Shown here in pieces: positions 15,941 to 22,981 of a DNA stretch of 44,146 nt (positions are counted from its first letter, which is position 1; each line of letters opens with the position of its first letter). A model generated the notes under the pieces. That model was not told the DNA's origin and did not search any database. It saw only the letters and a list, made by a program, of their open reading frames with translations. The DNA comes from DATKSG01 sp035531775 (GTDB taxonomy: Bacteria; Actinomycetota; Acidimicrobiia; Acidimicrobiales; UBA8190): the NCBI GenBank assembly GCA_035531775.1, contig DATKSG010000053.1, forward strand, positions 1 to 44,146, written 5' to 3'. The position numbers were made by a program, and so were the translations under genes.

Positions 15941-15970
15941 GAACCCCCACCGTGATCGGTGGGGGTTCTC
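15941..15970. terminator. Hairpin terminator between enoyl-CoA hydratase and peptidase genes
   Basis: A perfect 12-bp inverted repeat (arms 15941-15952 and 15959-15970, loop gtgatc). It lies in the 402-base gap between the divergent genes at 15782 and 16185, downstream of the sigma28-like promoter, so it does not follow a protein-coding gene. The rest of the gap (15971-16184) holds a TACAAT hexamer at 16105-16110 that may be the peptidase promoter, and no gene I can support. Confidence 0.6.
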
Positions 15971-16184
15971 GCGTCCGAGGCCGCGTCCGGGGCGTGGCCC
16001 GTGGTCCGGCTCAGCCGCCAGGGCGCCCTCAAGCCCCCGTGCGTAGCCCGTGCCTGGCGGCAGGGTTGTCCCGAAATCGATTCGGGTAACGAAACTGGTA
16101 CCCCTACAATGGTGACAGCGACGAAGTTGGCGCTCGCCAGGCGGCTCTTGGCGAAGCTTCGCCCCACCCCCGAGGAGGCAACAC

Positions 16185-17018
16185 ATGTCGTCGATCCGAC
16201 CGTCCGCCCTCGCTGCCTCCGTGTTGGTACCGGCAGCAGCCGCCCTGGCCCTCGTGCTCCCGATGGGGGCGGTGGCCGGAGCCACTGTTGCGGGGGCCGG
16301 CGCCCACCGGACCATCGTCGTGGCGGCGACGGGGCAGTCCAACAACTGGTCCGGCTACAACCAGGGGTACCTGGAGAAGAACACGCTGTTCAAGTCCATC
16401 AGCGGCCAGTGGGTGGTCCCGACGGCCACCTACCGCTCGGGCGGTCCGACCACCGAGAACTCGGCCAGCTGGGTGGGTATCGGCGGTGGGTGCCTGAACA
16501 CGAGTTGCTCACTGACCGACGCCAGCTCGCTCATCCAGGCCGGCACCGAGCAAGACGTCTCGTCCGACGGCACCACGTCCTACTCGGCATGGTGGGAGAT
16601 CGTGCCTGCCCCACAGGTGAGCGTGTCCACGGTGGCGGTGCACCCCGGTGACCTCGTGAGCGTCTCCATCGCCTACACGGTGCCCGAGTTGTGGACGATC
16701 ACCCTTACCGACCGTACTGACGGTCAAGGCTTCACCCAGACCGTTCCGTATCCCTCCACCATGCTCACGGCGGAGTGGATCGAGGAGGCCCCGATCGTGG
16801 TCGGTGGCGGTAGTGCCGGCGAGGCGTCGCTGCCCAACCTGAGCACGGTGCACTTCGACTCGGCCACGGTGAACGGGCACAGCGCCGGTCTGTCACCGGC
16901 CGAAGAGGTCCAGATGGTGAGCACCACGAACCAGATCGATGCCACGCCGTCTTCGCCCGACCTCGAAGGCGACGGGTTCAACGACTGCACCTACGCCGCC
17001 ACCTGCGGCGCTCCGTAG
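16185..17018 (+). CDS. Secreted glutamic peptidase, family G1 (eqolisin-like)
   Basis: 277 residues from ATG 16185 with a strong Shine-Dalgarno (cgaggaggc). A signal peptide spans about 1-32. The mature part matches the G1 beta-sandwich: SNNWSGY (52-58), SISGQWVVPT with catalytic Gln75, SASWVGIGGG, LIQAGTEQD (116-124), YSAWWEIVP, and TAEWIEEAP with catalytic Glu197. In fungal scytalidoglutamic peptidase a Gln-Glu pair activates water, and the enzyme works at acid pH. Both catalytic residues are present. Cysteines at 103/108 and two near the C-terminus could form disulfides. A secreted acid protease would fit an acid-tolerant organism. Confidence 0.85.
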   Translation: MSSIRPSALAASVLVPAAAALALVLPMGAVAGATVAGAGAHRTIVVAATGQSNNWSGYNQGYLEKNTLFKSISGQWVVPTATYRSGGPTTENSASWVGIGGGCLNTSCSLTDASSLIQAGTEQDVSSDGTTSYSAWWEIVPAPQVSVSTVAVHPGDLVSVSIAYTVPELWTITLTDRTDGQGFTQTVPYPSTMLTAEWIEEAPIVVGGGSAGEASLPNLSTVHFDSATVNGHSAGLSPAEEVQMVSTTNQIDATPSSPDLEGDGFNDCTYAATCGAP

Positions 17019-17039
17019 GCTTCCCGACGCTGTAGCCCG

Positions 17040-17951
17040 ATGAGCACCACCGGGTCCGAGGGCCATGGCGAGTTCGTGCTCGGGTCCCTTGACCCCTCTG
17101 CGGCCATGCCGCACGGACGCCATAGCGTCCTGCGTCGGGTGGTGGGCGAGCCGGCGGTCGCCCTGCTCGTCCAACGGGCCCTTGTCATGGAGGTGGCGCA
17201 TCCCAAGGTGGCCGCCGGCGTGGCCGACCACAGCTCGTTTCGCACCAGGCCCGTCAGCCGAGCCTGGGTCACCGCTGACGCCGCCCTGCGCCTGGTCTTC
17301 GGCGACAGCCGCACGGCCCGGGGGGCGGTGCGACAGATCTACCGGACCCACGACCACATCAACGGCACGGTGGCCGGTTCTTCGCTCTACACCGCTCATG
17401 ACGCATCGCTGCTCCGCTGGGTGTGGGCCACCCTGGTCGACACGGCCGAGGTGGCCTACACGCGCTGGGTGCGGCCTTTCGAGCCGGGTGAGGGCGAGCG
17501 CTTCTACCAGGAGATGACGGCCACGGCCCAGTTCCTGGGCATCCCCGGGGACCTTCTGCCGCCAGATCGCATTGCTTTCGGCGCCTACCTCGATAGCGTC
17601 CTCGACGGCGACGAACTCGGCTGCACCGACACCACCCTCGCCCTGGCCCGCCAGGTCCTGTGGTTCCGCCACCGAGCCGTGGCTCCCGCTGTGGTGAGGA
17701 TCGAGCGGGCCCTGGCCCTGGCCACCTTGGATACACGGCTCCTAGCCCGCTTGGACCTGGAGCCTTCGCCAGCCGACGAACGTCTCGGTCGGCACGCCGA
17801 CACCTTGCTCAGGGATCACTATCACCGCCTGCCCCGATGGCGGACACAGCTGGGGCCGGCCTACGTGGCGGCCCGGCGGCCGAGTATCGGGTTGTGGCGC
17901 CGACTGAGCTCCGTGGTACCAGTTCCGCACCCGCTGGCACCCACACCTTGA
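17040..17951 (+). CDS. MpaB/DUF2236-family oxygenase-like protein
   Basis: 303 residues from ATG 17040, 21 bases after the peptidase stop. The DUF2236 hallmark blocks are visible: MEVAHPKVAAGVADHSSF (about 50-67), the TARGAVRQIYRTHDHINGTV region (about 93-112) and YTAHDASLLRWVWATLVDT (about 119-137). The histidines in these blocks bind heme in rubber oxygenase Lcp and are conserved in the family. Members include the fungal MpaB oxygenase and bacterial latex-clearing proteins. The substrate here is unknown. There is no signal peptide, so it is probably cytosolic. Confidence 0.85.
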   Translation: MSTTGSEGHGEFVLGSLDPSAAMPHGRHSVLRRVVGEPAVALLVQRALVMEVAHPKVAAGVADHSSFRTRPVSRAWVTADAALRLVFGDSRTARGAVRQIYRTHDHINGTVAGSSLYTAHDASLLRWVWATLVDTAEVAYTRWVRPFEPGEGERFYQEMTATAQFLGIPGDLLPPDRIAFGAYLDSVLDGDELGCTDTTLALARQVLWFRHRAVAPAVVRIERALALATLDTRLLARLDLEPSPADERLGRHADTLLRDHYHRLPRWRTQLGPAYVAARRPSIGLWRRLSSVVPVPHPLAPTP

Positions 17952-17961
17952 GCTTCGGGCC

Positions 17962-17967
17962 TACGCT
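17962..17967 (+). promoter_or_regulatory. -10 hexamer of a leaderless promoter (small basic protein)
   Basis: TACGCT ends six bases before ATG 17974, the same geometry as at several other genes in the window. It supports the very short gene as real. Confidence 0.45.
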
Positions 17968-17973
17968 TCGGTC

Positions 17974-18099
17974 ATGGCGAACAAATCGAAGCCGACCGGT
18001 GAGGCCAAGAAACCCAGCCGGTCCATCAAGGAGAAGCGGGTGGCCAAGCAGGAGAAGCAGGCCGCTCAGAAGCAGGTGCGCAAGGGCTGGGAGAAGTAG
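17974..18099 (+). CDS. Small lysine-rich protein (41 residues)
   Basis: An ATG at 17974 opens 41 codons ending in TAG at 18097-18099. The composition is very rich in Lys, Glu, Gln and Ala, with SRSIKEKRVAKQEKQAAQKQ forming a probable single charged helix. It ends RKGWEK. A TACGCT hexamer six bases upstream of the ATG suggests its own leaderless transcript. It lies 22 bases after the MpaB-like gene and ends six bases before the convergent secreted repeat protein. I recall similar tiny basic proteins in actinobacteria without an assigned role; RNA or ribosome binding is only a guess. Confidence 0.6.
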   Translation: MANKSKPTGEAKKPSRSIKEKRVAKQEKQAAQKQVRKGWEK

Positions 18100-18105
18100 C
18101 GGCGG

Positions 18106-20238
18106 TCAGTTCACGTCGACGTGCACGAGGTTGACCGAGGTAGTGAGCGCCGTGCCCGACCCCGAGGTCCCCTCGAAGCACAGCCGCAGGTTCTGGAGCT
18201 GGCTCGTGCTCGACACGGTGGCGCCGATGCTCTGGGTCGTCTGCGCTGCGGCACCGCCGGTGCCCGGAGCGGTGAGGCTGTAGGCCGTCCAGCTGGTGCC
18301 GGCATTGGCCGACACCAGCAACTGGAAGGCGGCTCCGGTGCCCGGCGTGGCGTCGGTCTGGAAGACCACGGTGGCCACCACGCTGGTGATGCTCCAGCTG
18401 CCCGACGGCACAGTCGGGCTCGGAGTGAGCAGCAGCGAGGGGGTGCCGGCCCCACACGCCGTCCCGAGGGCCGTCGACGGCCAGGGGGCCTGGTCGGTGT
18501 AGAGCGAACCATCGGGCGCTGACAGGGCCGTGACGTTGGCCCCGGTCAGCGAGTACTGCACGGCGACACTGGCCGACAAGCCCGACGACTGGACCATGAA
18601 GACTGCGGCCACCAGGGTGTCGGCGGTGCCGGAGGCACCCACGGCGAAGGCGGTGGCCGAGGTGGGCACTGCCACGCCGTTGAGGCTTGCCGTGGTGTTC
18701 GACGTCACAGCCGTCCATGTCGTCCCGCTCTTGCTGCAGTTGGACGTGCACTTGACCACCGTTCCGGCGGCCCCCACCGCGTACATGACGTTGGTGCCCT
18801 GGACACCCACGGCGTCGAGCATGTTGGTCGTGCCCGAGTTCTGTGTGGCCCACACGGGAGATGCGTTGTTGCACCCACTGGTGCAGGTGGCGATGGTGCC
18901 AGAAGCGCCCACGGCCCAGGCCGTGCTTCCGTTCAGGCCCGACACTCCGTAGAGGTTGGGAGACCCCGATAAGCCGGTGACCGTGATCGTCGTCCACGTC
19001 GGCGCTGTCGTGCAGGTGCCTCCAGAGCACAAAAACAGGGTGGCACTGTTGCCGGCGAAAATGGGGTGGCCGTTGTTGGTGTAGACGGCGTTGAGGGTCG
19101 TCCCGGTCGGGCACTGGGTGGTGGGAACCGACAACGGCGACCAGGCGGTGCCGTTGTAGGCCAGCACCGTGCAGTTCGGGCCGACAGCCCACATGGCCTT
19201 GGAGCTCTGGGCGGACACCCCGTTCAGATCGGGCGATCCGACGGCGGTGGTCGACTTGGCCGCCCACGTGGGGGCCGTGGAGGTGCACGATGCCGTGCAG
19301 ATGAAGGTCACCCCGCCGGCTCCGACCACCATGGGGCTGCCTCCATCGGCGGCGACACCGGTCAAAGTGGTGCCCGTCGGGCACACCGCGCCGGGCACGG
19401 TCTGCTGGGTCCAGGTGGTGCCGTTCGAATGGTCGACCGTGCAGGCCTGGCCCACAGCCCACACCGAGGCGGGGCCGGAGGCCGACACCGCGGTAAGGGC
19501 CGGGACCACGAGTGAGGTATCGGTGCCGCTGGTGGGGGCCAGGGACTGGGCCAGCACCCCGCCCGATGGCGACGTCCAGTTCCCGATGGTGGCCACGACC
19601 TGGTACACGTACTGCTGGTCGTACACGGGGGCCGATGTCGAGTCGGCTGCGTTGTCGAGGTAGGTGCAACTCACCGTGCCGGGCACCGTGCCGGTGCACA
19701 GCGTGGCGCTCGATTGTCCGGCGCCGGCGCCGTCGATGGTGGCCCAACTGGTCGGTGTGGCGGCCGACGCCCGCTCCACCAGGAAGGTGACGGCTCTCGA
19801 CAGGGTGTCGCTCCACGTCAGGGTGACATTGCCGTCGCCGCTGCCGGTCACCGAAGGGTGGATGGTGACCGGGGTGTTCGGGGTGCTCAACGAACCGGCC
19901 GTGAAGGCGTTGGTCTGACCGGCGGGATTCCCCGAGAACACGCCCCAGGCCAGGCCCGACCCGCTCACGATGCCCGCCACGATGGCGGCGGCCACGCCGA
20001 TGCGGGCCAGGGGAGGACGCGAGGTGCGGATGGAGCCTCCGATATCCCGACGTGGCGTGGCGGCGGGCATGGACGGCAGGCCACGACGGGCTCTCGGCGC
20101 CGCGACAGCTCTCGGCGCCGCGACAGCTCTCGGCGCCGTGCCCGAGGAGCGACCGGCCCGGGCCACGAAGGCGGCCCCGACCACAGCACCGAGCGTCGGT
20201 CCGGGTAAGCGGCGCGCTCGGCGGTTTGCGGGTGGCAT
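18106..20238 (-). CDS. Large secreted repeat (beta-propeller-like) protein with SipW-type signal
   Basis: 710 residues from ATG 20238. A GTG at 20283 would add 15 residues but lies only 22 bases from a terminator stem. A basic, low-complexity N-terminus (with RAVAAP repeats) leads to a membrane segment (about 80-97) and WGVFSGNPAGQTNAFTAGSL, the SipW-type signal pattern. An FnIII-like part follows, then about seven repeats of 40-50 residues built on xVGxxG, a nearby cysteine pair and a closing Trp (for example MWAVGPNCTV, AWAVGASGTI, MYAVGAAGTV). This resembles YCF48/BNR-type propeller blades. A C-terminal beta-sandwich domain ends LVHVDVN. It is likely exported and processed by the SipW-type peptidase at 21909. 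Confidence 0.75.
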   Translation of the reverse strand: MPPANRRARRLPGPTLGAVVGAAFVARAGRSSGTAPRAVAAPRAVAAPRARRGLPSMPAATPRRDIGGSIRTSRPPLARIGVAAAIVAGIVSGSGLAWGVFSGNPAGQTNAFTAGSLSTPNTPVTIHPSVTGSGDGNVTLTWSDTLSRAVTFLVERASAATPTSWATIDGAGAGQSSATLCTGTVPGTVSCTYLDNAADSTSAPVYDQQYVYQVVATIGNWTSPSGGVLAQSLAPTSGTDTSLVVPALTAVSASGPASVWAVGQACTVDHSNGTTWTQQTVPGAVCPTGTTLTGVAADGGSPMVVGAGGVTFICTASCTSTAPTWAAKSTTAVGSPDLNGVSAQSSKAMWAVGPNCTVLAYNGTAWSPLSVPTTQCPTGTTLNAVYTNNGHPIFAGNSATLFLCSGGTCTTAPTWTTITVTGLSGSPNLYGVSGLNGSTAWAVGASGTIATCTSGCNNASPVWATQNSGTTNMLDAVGVQGTNVMYAVGAAGTVVKCTSNCSKSGTTWTAVTSNTTASLNGVAVPTSATAFAVGASGTADTLVAAVFMVQSSGLSASVAVQYSLTGANVTALSAPDGSLYTDQAPWPSTALGTACGAGTPSLLLTPSPTVPSGSWSITSVVATVVFQTDATPGTGAAFQLLVSANAGTSWTAYSLTAPGTGGAAAQTTQSIGATVSSTSQLQNLRLCFEGTSGSGTALTTSVNLVHVDVN
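20091..20144. repeat. 18-base tandem repeat inside the secreted repeat gene
   Basis: Two exact copies of an 18-base unit (20091-20108 and 20109-20126) and a third, degenerate copy (20127-20144). The length is a multiple of three, so on the minus strand it encodes the six-residue repeat RAVAAP before the membrane segment. Copy-number change would vary the cytosolic N-terminus without breaking the frame. Confidence 0.7.
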
Positions 20239-20305
20239 GGGTCGAGTCTCGTCTAGCTCCGGGCCCGGCGGTCGGCGGGGCACGGCATCGGGTCGAGTAT
20301 TCCCA

Positions 20306-20338
20306 CGAGGGGGACGGAGCCGGGCTCCGTCCCCCTCG
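20306..20338 (-). terminator. Strong hairpin terminator of the sipW-tasA-like operon
   Basis: A perfect 15-bp inverted repeat (arms 20306-20320 and 20324-20338, loop cgg), about 50 bases after the stop of the last TasA-like gene. It separates that operon from the secreted repeat gene below it. Confidence 0.8.
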
Positions 20339-20389
20339 GTGTGGGACCCCCTCCCCCGAAGGGAACGTTGGGAGCTGCTGTCATAACCG

Positions 20390-21115
20390 TCAGCTCCAGG
20401 CGAAGGTGCCGTTCGCCGAGCACGGGTGCCCGGCGGTCGGCGTAGTGGTGCACGACAGGCCGTTGTCCTTGGACTGCACGGCGTGCGCCGTGAGGATCAC
20501 CTGGACGGCGCCGGCCTGGTAAGCGTTGGCCGCCGTCCCGGGCAGGGTCACGGTCGTGCTGATGGTGTCGGTGGCCCCGTTGACATACGGGTTGGTGCCG
20601 AGTAACTCGTTGTCGAGCTCGTAGCAGGTGGACCCGGTGGGCGCCCCACCCGGGCAAGCGGTTACCGTGCTCGGGACGACGTAGGTCACGGGGGCCGACT
20701 GGTTGTCGGTGATGGCGACGGTGGCTCCGTTGCTGCCGGCTGGGTTGTAGAGGGCGGTGCCACCCGATCCGGCCTGGGCCTCGACGACCACGTCGACGGC
20801 CAGGTACACCGACATCGAGCCCGAGTACGTGGTGCCCAATGTGCAGGCCGGCGGGGAGTCGCCCGGAGCCATGTTGACCACCGTGCAGGCTCCGGTCACG
20901 GTGTCGGCCAGGGTGACAACGCCGGTCACGAAGGTGTTCTGCTCGGGACTGGCCGAGCTGCTGTAGAAGCCGAAGGTCGTCCCTGCCACCAGGCTGGAGG
21001 CGGCCGTAAGCGCGGTCACCGAGCCGACGACGAGGAGCATCCGTCGTCGTGCATGGGTGAGCCCGATCTGGCGCAGTCGACGCCCGGGCCTGGTGGGTAG
21101 GGAGACCGTCGTCAT
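20390..21115 (-). CDS. TasA/camelysin-like protein with SipW-type signal (paralogue 2)
   Basis: 241 residues from ATG 21115, four bases after the upstream paralogue's stop, with GGAG within that gene's last codons as a coupled ribosome binding site. The basic N-terminus precedes a membrane segment (about 27-46). FGFYSS (48-53) and NTFVTGVVTLAD (60-71) form the SipW-type signal pattern. The mature part is one beta-sandwich with cysteine motifs GACTVVNMAPGD, CPGGAPTGSTCYELDNELLG and an ending GTFAWS. It is roughly two-thirds identical to the next gene. TasA-type proteins form extracellular fibres after SipW cleavage; fibre formation here is inferred. Confidence 0.75.
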   Translation of the reverse strand: MTTVSLPTRPGRRLRQIGLTHARRRMLLVVGSVTALTAASSLVAGTTFGFYSSSASPEQNTFVTGVVTLADTVTGACTVVNMAPGDSPPACTLGTTYSGSMSVYLAVDVVVEAQAGSGGTALYNPAGSNGATVAITDNQSAPVTYVVPSTVTACPGGAPTGSTCYELDNELLGTNPYVNGATDTISTTVTLPGTAANAYQAGAVQVILTAHAVQSKDNGLSCTTTPTAGHPCSANGTFAWS

Positions 21116-21119
21116 GTCA

Positions 21120-21791
21120 TCAGCTCCAGGCGAAGGTGCCGCTCGGCGTGCAGGAGTGGCCGGCCGTAGCCGTGCTCGAGCAGGCGACGGTGTTGTTCTT
21201 GGCCTGCACGGCGTGCGCCGTCAGGATGACCTGGGCGGCACCGCCTTGGTAGATGTTGCCAGCCGTGCTCGGCAAGGTGACTGCCGTGCTGATGGTGTCG
21301 GCGGCCCCGTTGGCGTACGAGCTCGTCCCGAGCAATTCGTTGTCGAGCTCGTAGCAGGTGGACCCGGTGGGTGCCCCACCCGGGCAGGTGGTCGAGGTGG
21401 AAGGCACTACGTAGGTCACCGGCGTGGTCTGGTTGTCGCTGATGGTCACCGTCAAGCCGTTGCTGCCGGCCGGGTTGTAGAGGGTGGTGCCACCGGTGCC
21501 GGCCTGGGTCTCGATGACCACGTCGACGGCGAGGTAGGCCGACAACGAGCCCGAGTAGGTGGTACCCAAGCCACATGCTGCCGGGGAGTCGCCCGGGGCC
21601 ATGTTGACCACCGTGCAGGCGCCGGTGACCGTGCTGGCCAGGGTCACCGTGCCGGAGGTGAACGAGTTGGACTCGGCCCCAGACTTGCTGCTGTAGAAGC
21701 CGAAGGTGGTGCCAGCCACCAGGCTGGATGCGGCGGCCAGTGTCGTCACGGCACTGGCCGCCACCATTATGCGTCGACGTGCGAAATGCAT
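21120..21791 (-). CDS. TasA/camelysin-like protein with SipW-type signal (paralogue 1)
   Basis: 223 residues from ATG 21791, chosen because AAGGAG lies seven bases upstream; the open frame to 21905 would add an unlikely segment. The membrane segment is about 9-27, then FGFYSSKSGAESNSFTSG gives the SipW-type signal motif. Mature blocks are GACTVVNMAPGD, LAVDVVIETQAG, ALYNPAGSNG-like and CYELDNELLG, ending GTFAWS. It shares long stretches with its neighbour at 20390, showing a tandem duplication. It is 117 bases downstream of the signal peptidase gene in the same direction, so the three genes form an operon. Confidence 0.78.
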   Translation of the reverse strand: MHFARRRIMVAASAVTTLAAASSLVAGTTFGFYSSKSGAESNSFTSGTVTLASTVTGACTVVNMAPGDSPAACGLGTTYSGSLSAYLAVDVVIETQAGTGGTTLYNPAGSNGLTVTISDNQTTPVTYVVPSTSTTCPGGAPTGSTCYELDNELLGTSSYANGAADTISTAVTLPSTAGNIYQGGAAQVILTAHAVQAKNNTVACSSTATAGHSCTPSGTFAWS

Positions 21792-21908
21792 GGTTGCTCC
21801 TTGTGTGTTTCGCCGTGGACTCCGGCGACCGGCGAACCGGCCACGGGACCCTGTGGCGCAGAGGGGTAGGGGATAGAAGGAGAAAGAAGAAGCAATGGCG
21901 TTCACTGG

Positions 21909-22595
21909 TCAGCTCCGGATGTGGGTGTCGCGGAGCCGAAGGGCGGCTTGGCGACGGCGTTCCGTGGCATCGCCATCGCTGGCCCAGCGCCACAGCGGTC
22001 CGCCGAGCAGCAGCAGCAGCGGCACGGCGGCGAGGAGGAAGAGGACCATCGGCTGGCGCAGATCGCTTAGGACGTAGCCACCGAAGGGCACCTTGGTCTG
22101 GTAGAGGCCGACTACATCGGCCACCGGCACGGCCCCGGCGTCAGGGGCATTGTTGACGTCACCCTTTGTGACGTAGGAGACGGCGCCCGACGCGGTGCGG
22201 TCCACGGCCACGATGCGGTGGGTGAAGAAGCGCTGGCTCCCGGGCGAGGACCGGAACGTGATCACCTGGCCGGCGTGGAGGCTGCCGGCCTGCGCCGCCG
22301 TCAGGGAGCTGTCGATCACTAGGTCACCGGTCTTGATGGCCGGGGACATGGAGCTCGAGAGAACGCTCAGCACGGGGTGTCCGAAGACCACGTACTGGCC
22401 CTGAGGGGAGAAGTGGCTGGCCACCGCCACCACCAGCGTGAGCGACGACACGGCCATGAGCAGGCCCACGGCCACCGTCGACAGGGAGGATCCGGCTCGG
22501 TGAAGCATCTGCGGGCGAGCCGGGTCGGCGGTGACCAGAGCCAGCGGCTCCTCGGGGTAGGCACCCGGTCGAATGAGGGTGGGGGCGAAGGTCAT
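21909..22595 (-). CDS. SipW-type signal peptidase I (family S26B)
   Basis: 228 residues with an N-terminal membrane helix (about 36-60) and a C-terminal one (about 183-199). The catalytic serine block is VLSSSMSP (S82), and the second block FFTHRIV provides His126 in place of the lysine of ordinary bacterial leader peptidases. TKGDVNNAPD is the third conserved block. The Ser-His type is the archaeal/ER form, and in Bacillus SipW it processes TasA. It heads an operon with two SipW-type substrates, and a third large substrate follows, so it is probably their dedicated peptidase. Confidence 0.88.
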   Translation of the reverse strand: MTFAPTLIRPGAYPEEPLALVTADPARPQMLHRAGSSLSTVAVGLLMAVSSLTLVVAVASHFSPQGQYVVFGHPVLSVLSSSMSPAIKTGDLVIDSSLTAAQAGSLHAGQVITFRSSPGSQRFFTHRIVAVDRTASGAVSYVTKGDVNNAPDAGAVPVADVVGLYQTKVPFGGYVLSDLRQPMVLFLLAAVPLLLLLGGPLWRWASDGDATERRRQAALRLRDTHIRS

Positions 22596-22981
22596 GGTCG
22601 TGGGCTCCAGGCGATGGGGGTCAGGGCTTGGGGGTATTGGTCAACGAATCGACGCGTTCGCACCAGGCCAATAGGGAAGAAAGACCCTAAGTCTGTCGGT
22701 GGTCGTTTCGACGTAGCCCCTCACTGACGGTGGGGCTGTCGTACGTGTCACTGACGCGTGCGATGTGTCGGCGGCGCTCATCACAGGCATGATGCGACTT
22801 GAACTTCACCTGGCGATCTATGCGACCCCAACTCCCGGTCACCTGCTCGTGCTGCGTGCAGATCCGGGCGTGAGCTTCGGCCGGGTCGGTAGGTCGTGCC
22901 GGCTACAGCGCCCTTCGTCGCTGCACCACCACCGTCGCCACGAGCATCCCCACTTCTACACTCCCTTCTACACTCGGCGCC
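22596..22981. other. Divergent intergenic region with hairpins
   Basis: 386 bases between the sipW-type gene and the phosphatase. No convincing gene was seen. It holds three closely spaced inverted repeats: a 5-bp stem TAGGG/CCCTA (22672-22689), a short GTCG/CGAC stem near 22702-22712, and AGCCCC/GGGGCT (22715-22737, extendable by two G-U pairs). A near-duplicate of 12 bases (around 22953-22974) contains the -10 hexamer of the phosphatase gene. The operon's promoter on the minus strand must lie here but was not pinpointed. Confidence 0.5.
22969..22974 (+). promoter_or_regulatory. -10 hexamer of a leaderless promoter (histidine phosphatase)
   Basis: TACACT ends seven bases before GTG 22982, within a duplicated cttctacact stretch. 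No Shine-Dalgarno is present. Confidence 0.45.

Noticed and set aside
15971..16184. Possible riboswitch upstream of the G1 peptidase
   Set aside because: There are small hairpins (CCCGAA/TTCGGG) and a GGTAAC-like stretch, but I could not match any known riboswitch core.
22641..22673. A third sigma28-like promoter (TCAA ... GCCAAT) near the sipW-type operon
   Set aside because: The -10 word has a mismatch, the spacing is 22 rather than 16 bases, and it faces away from the operon.
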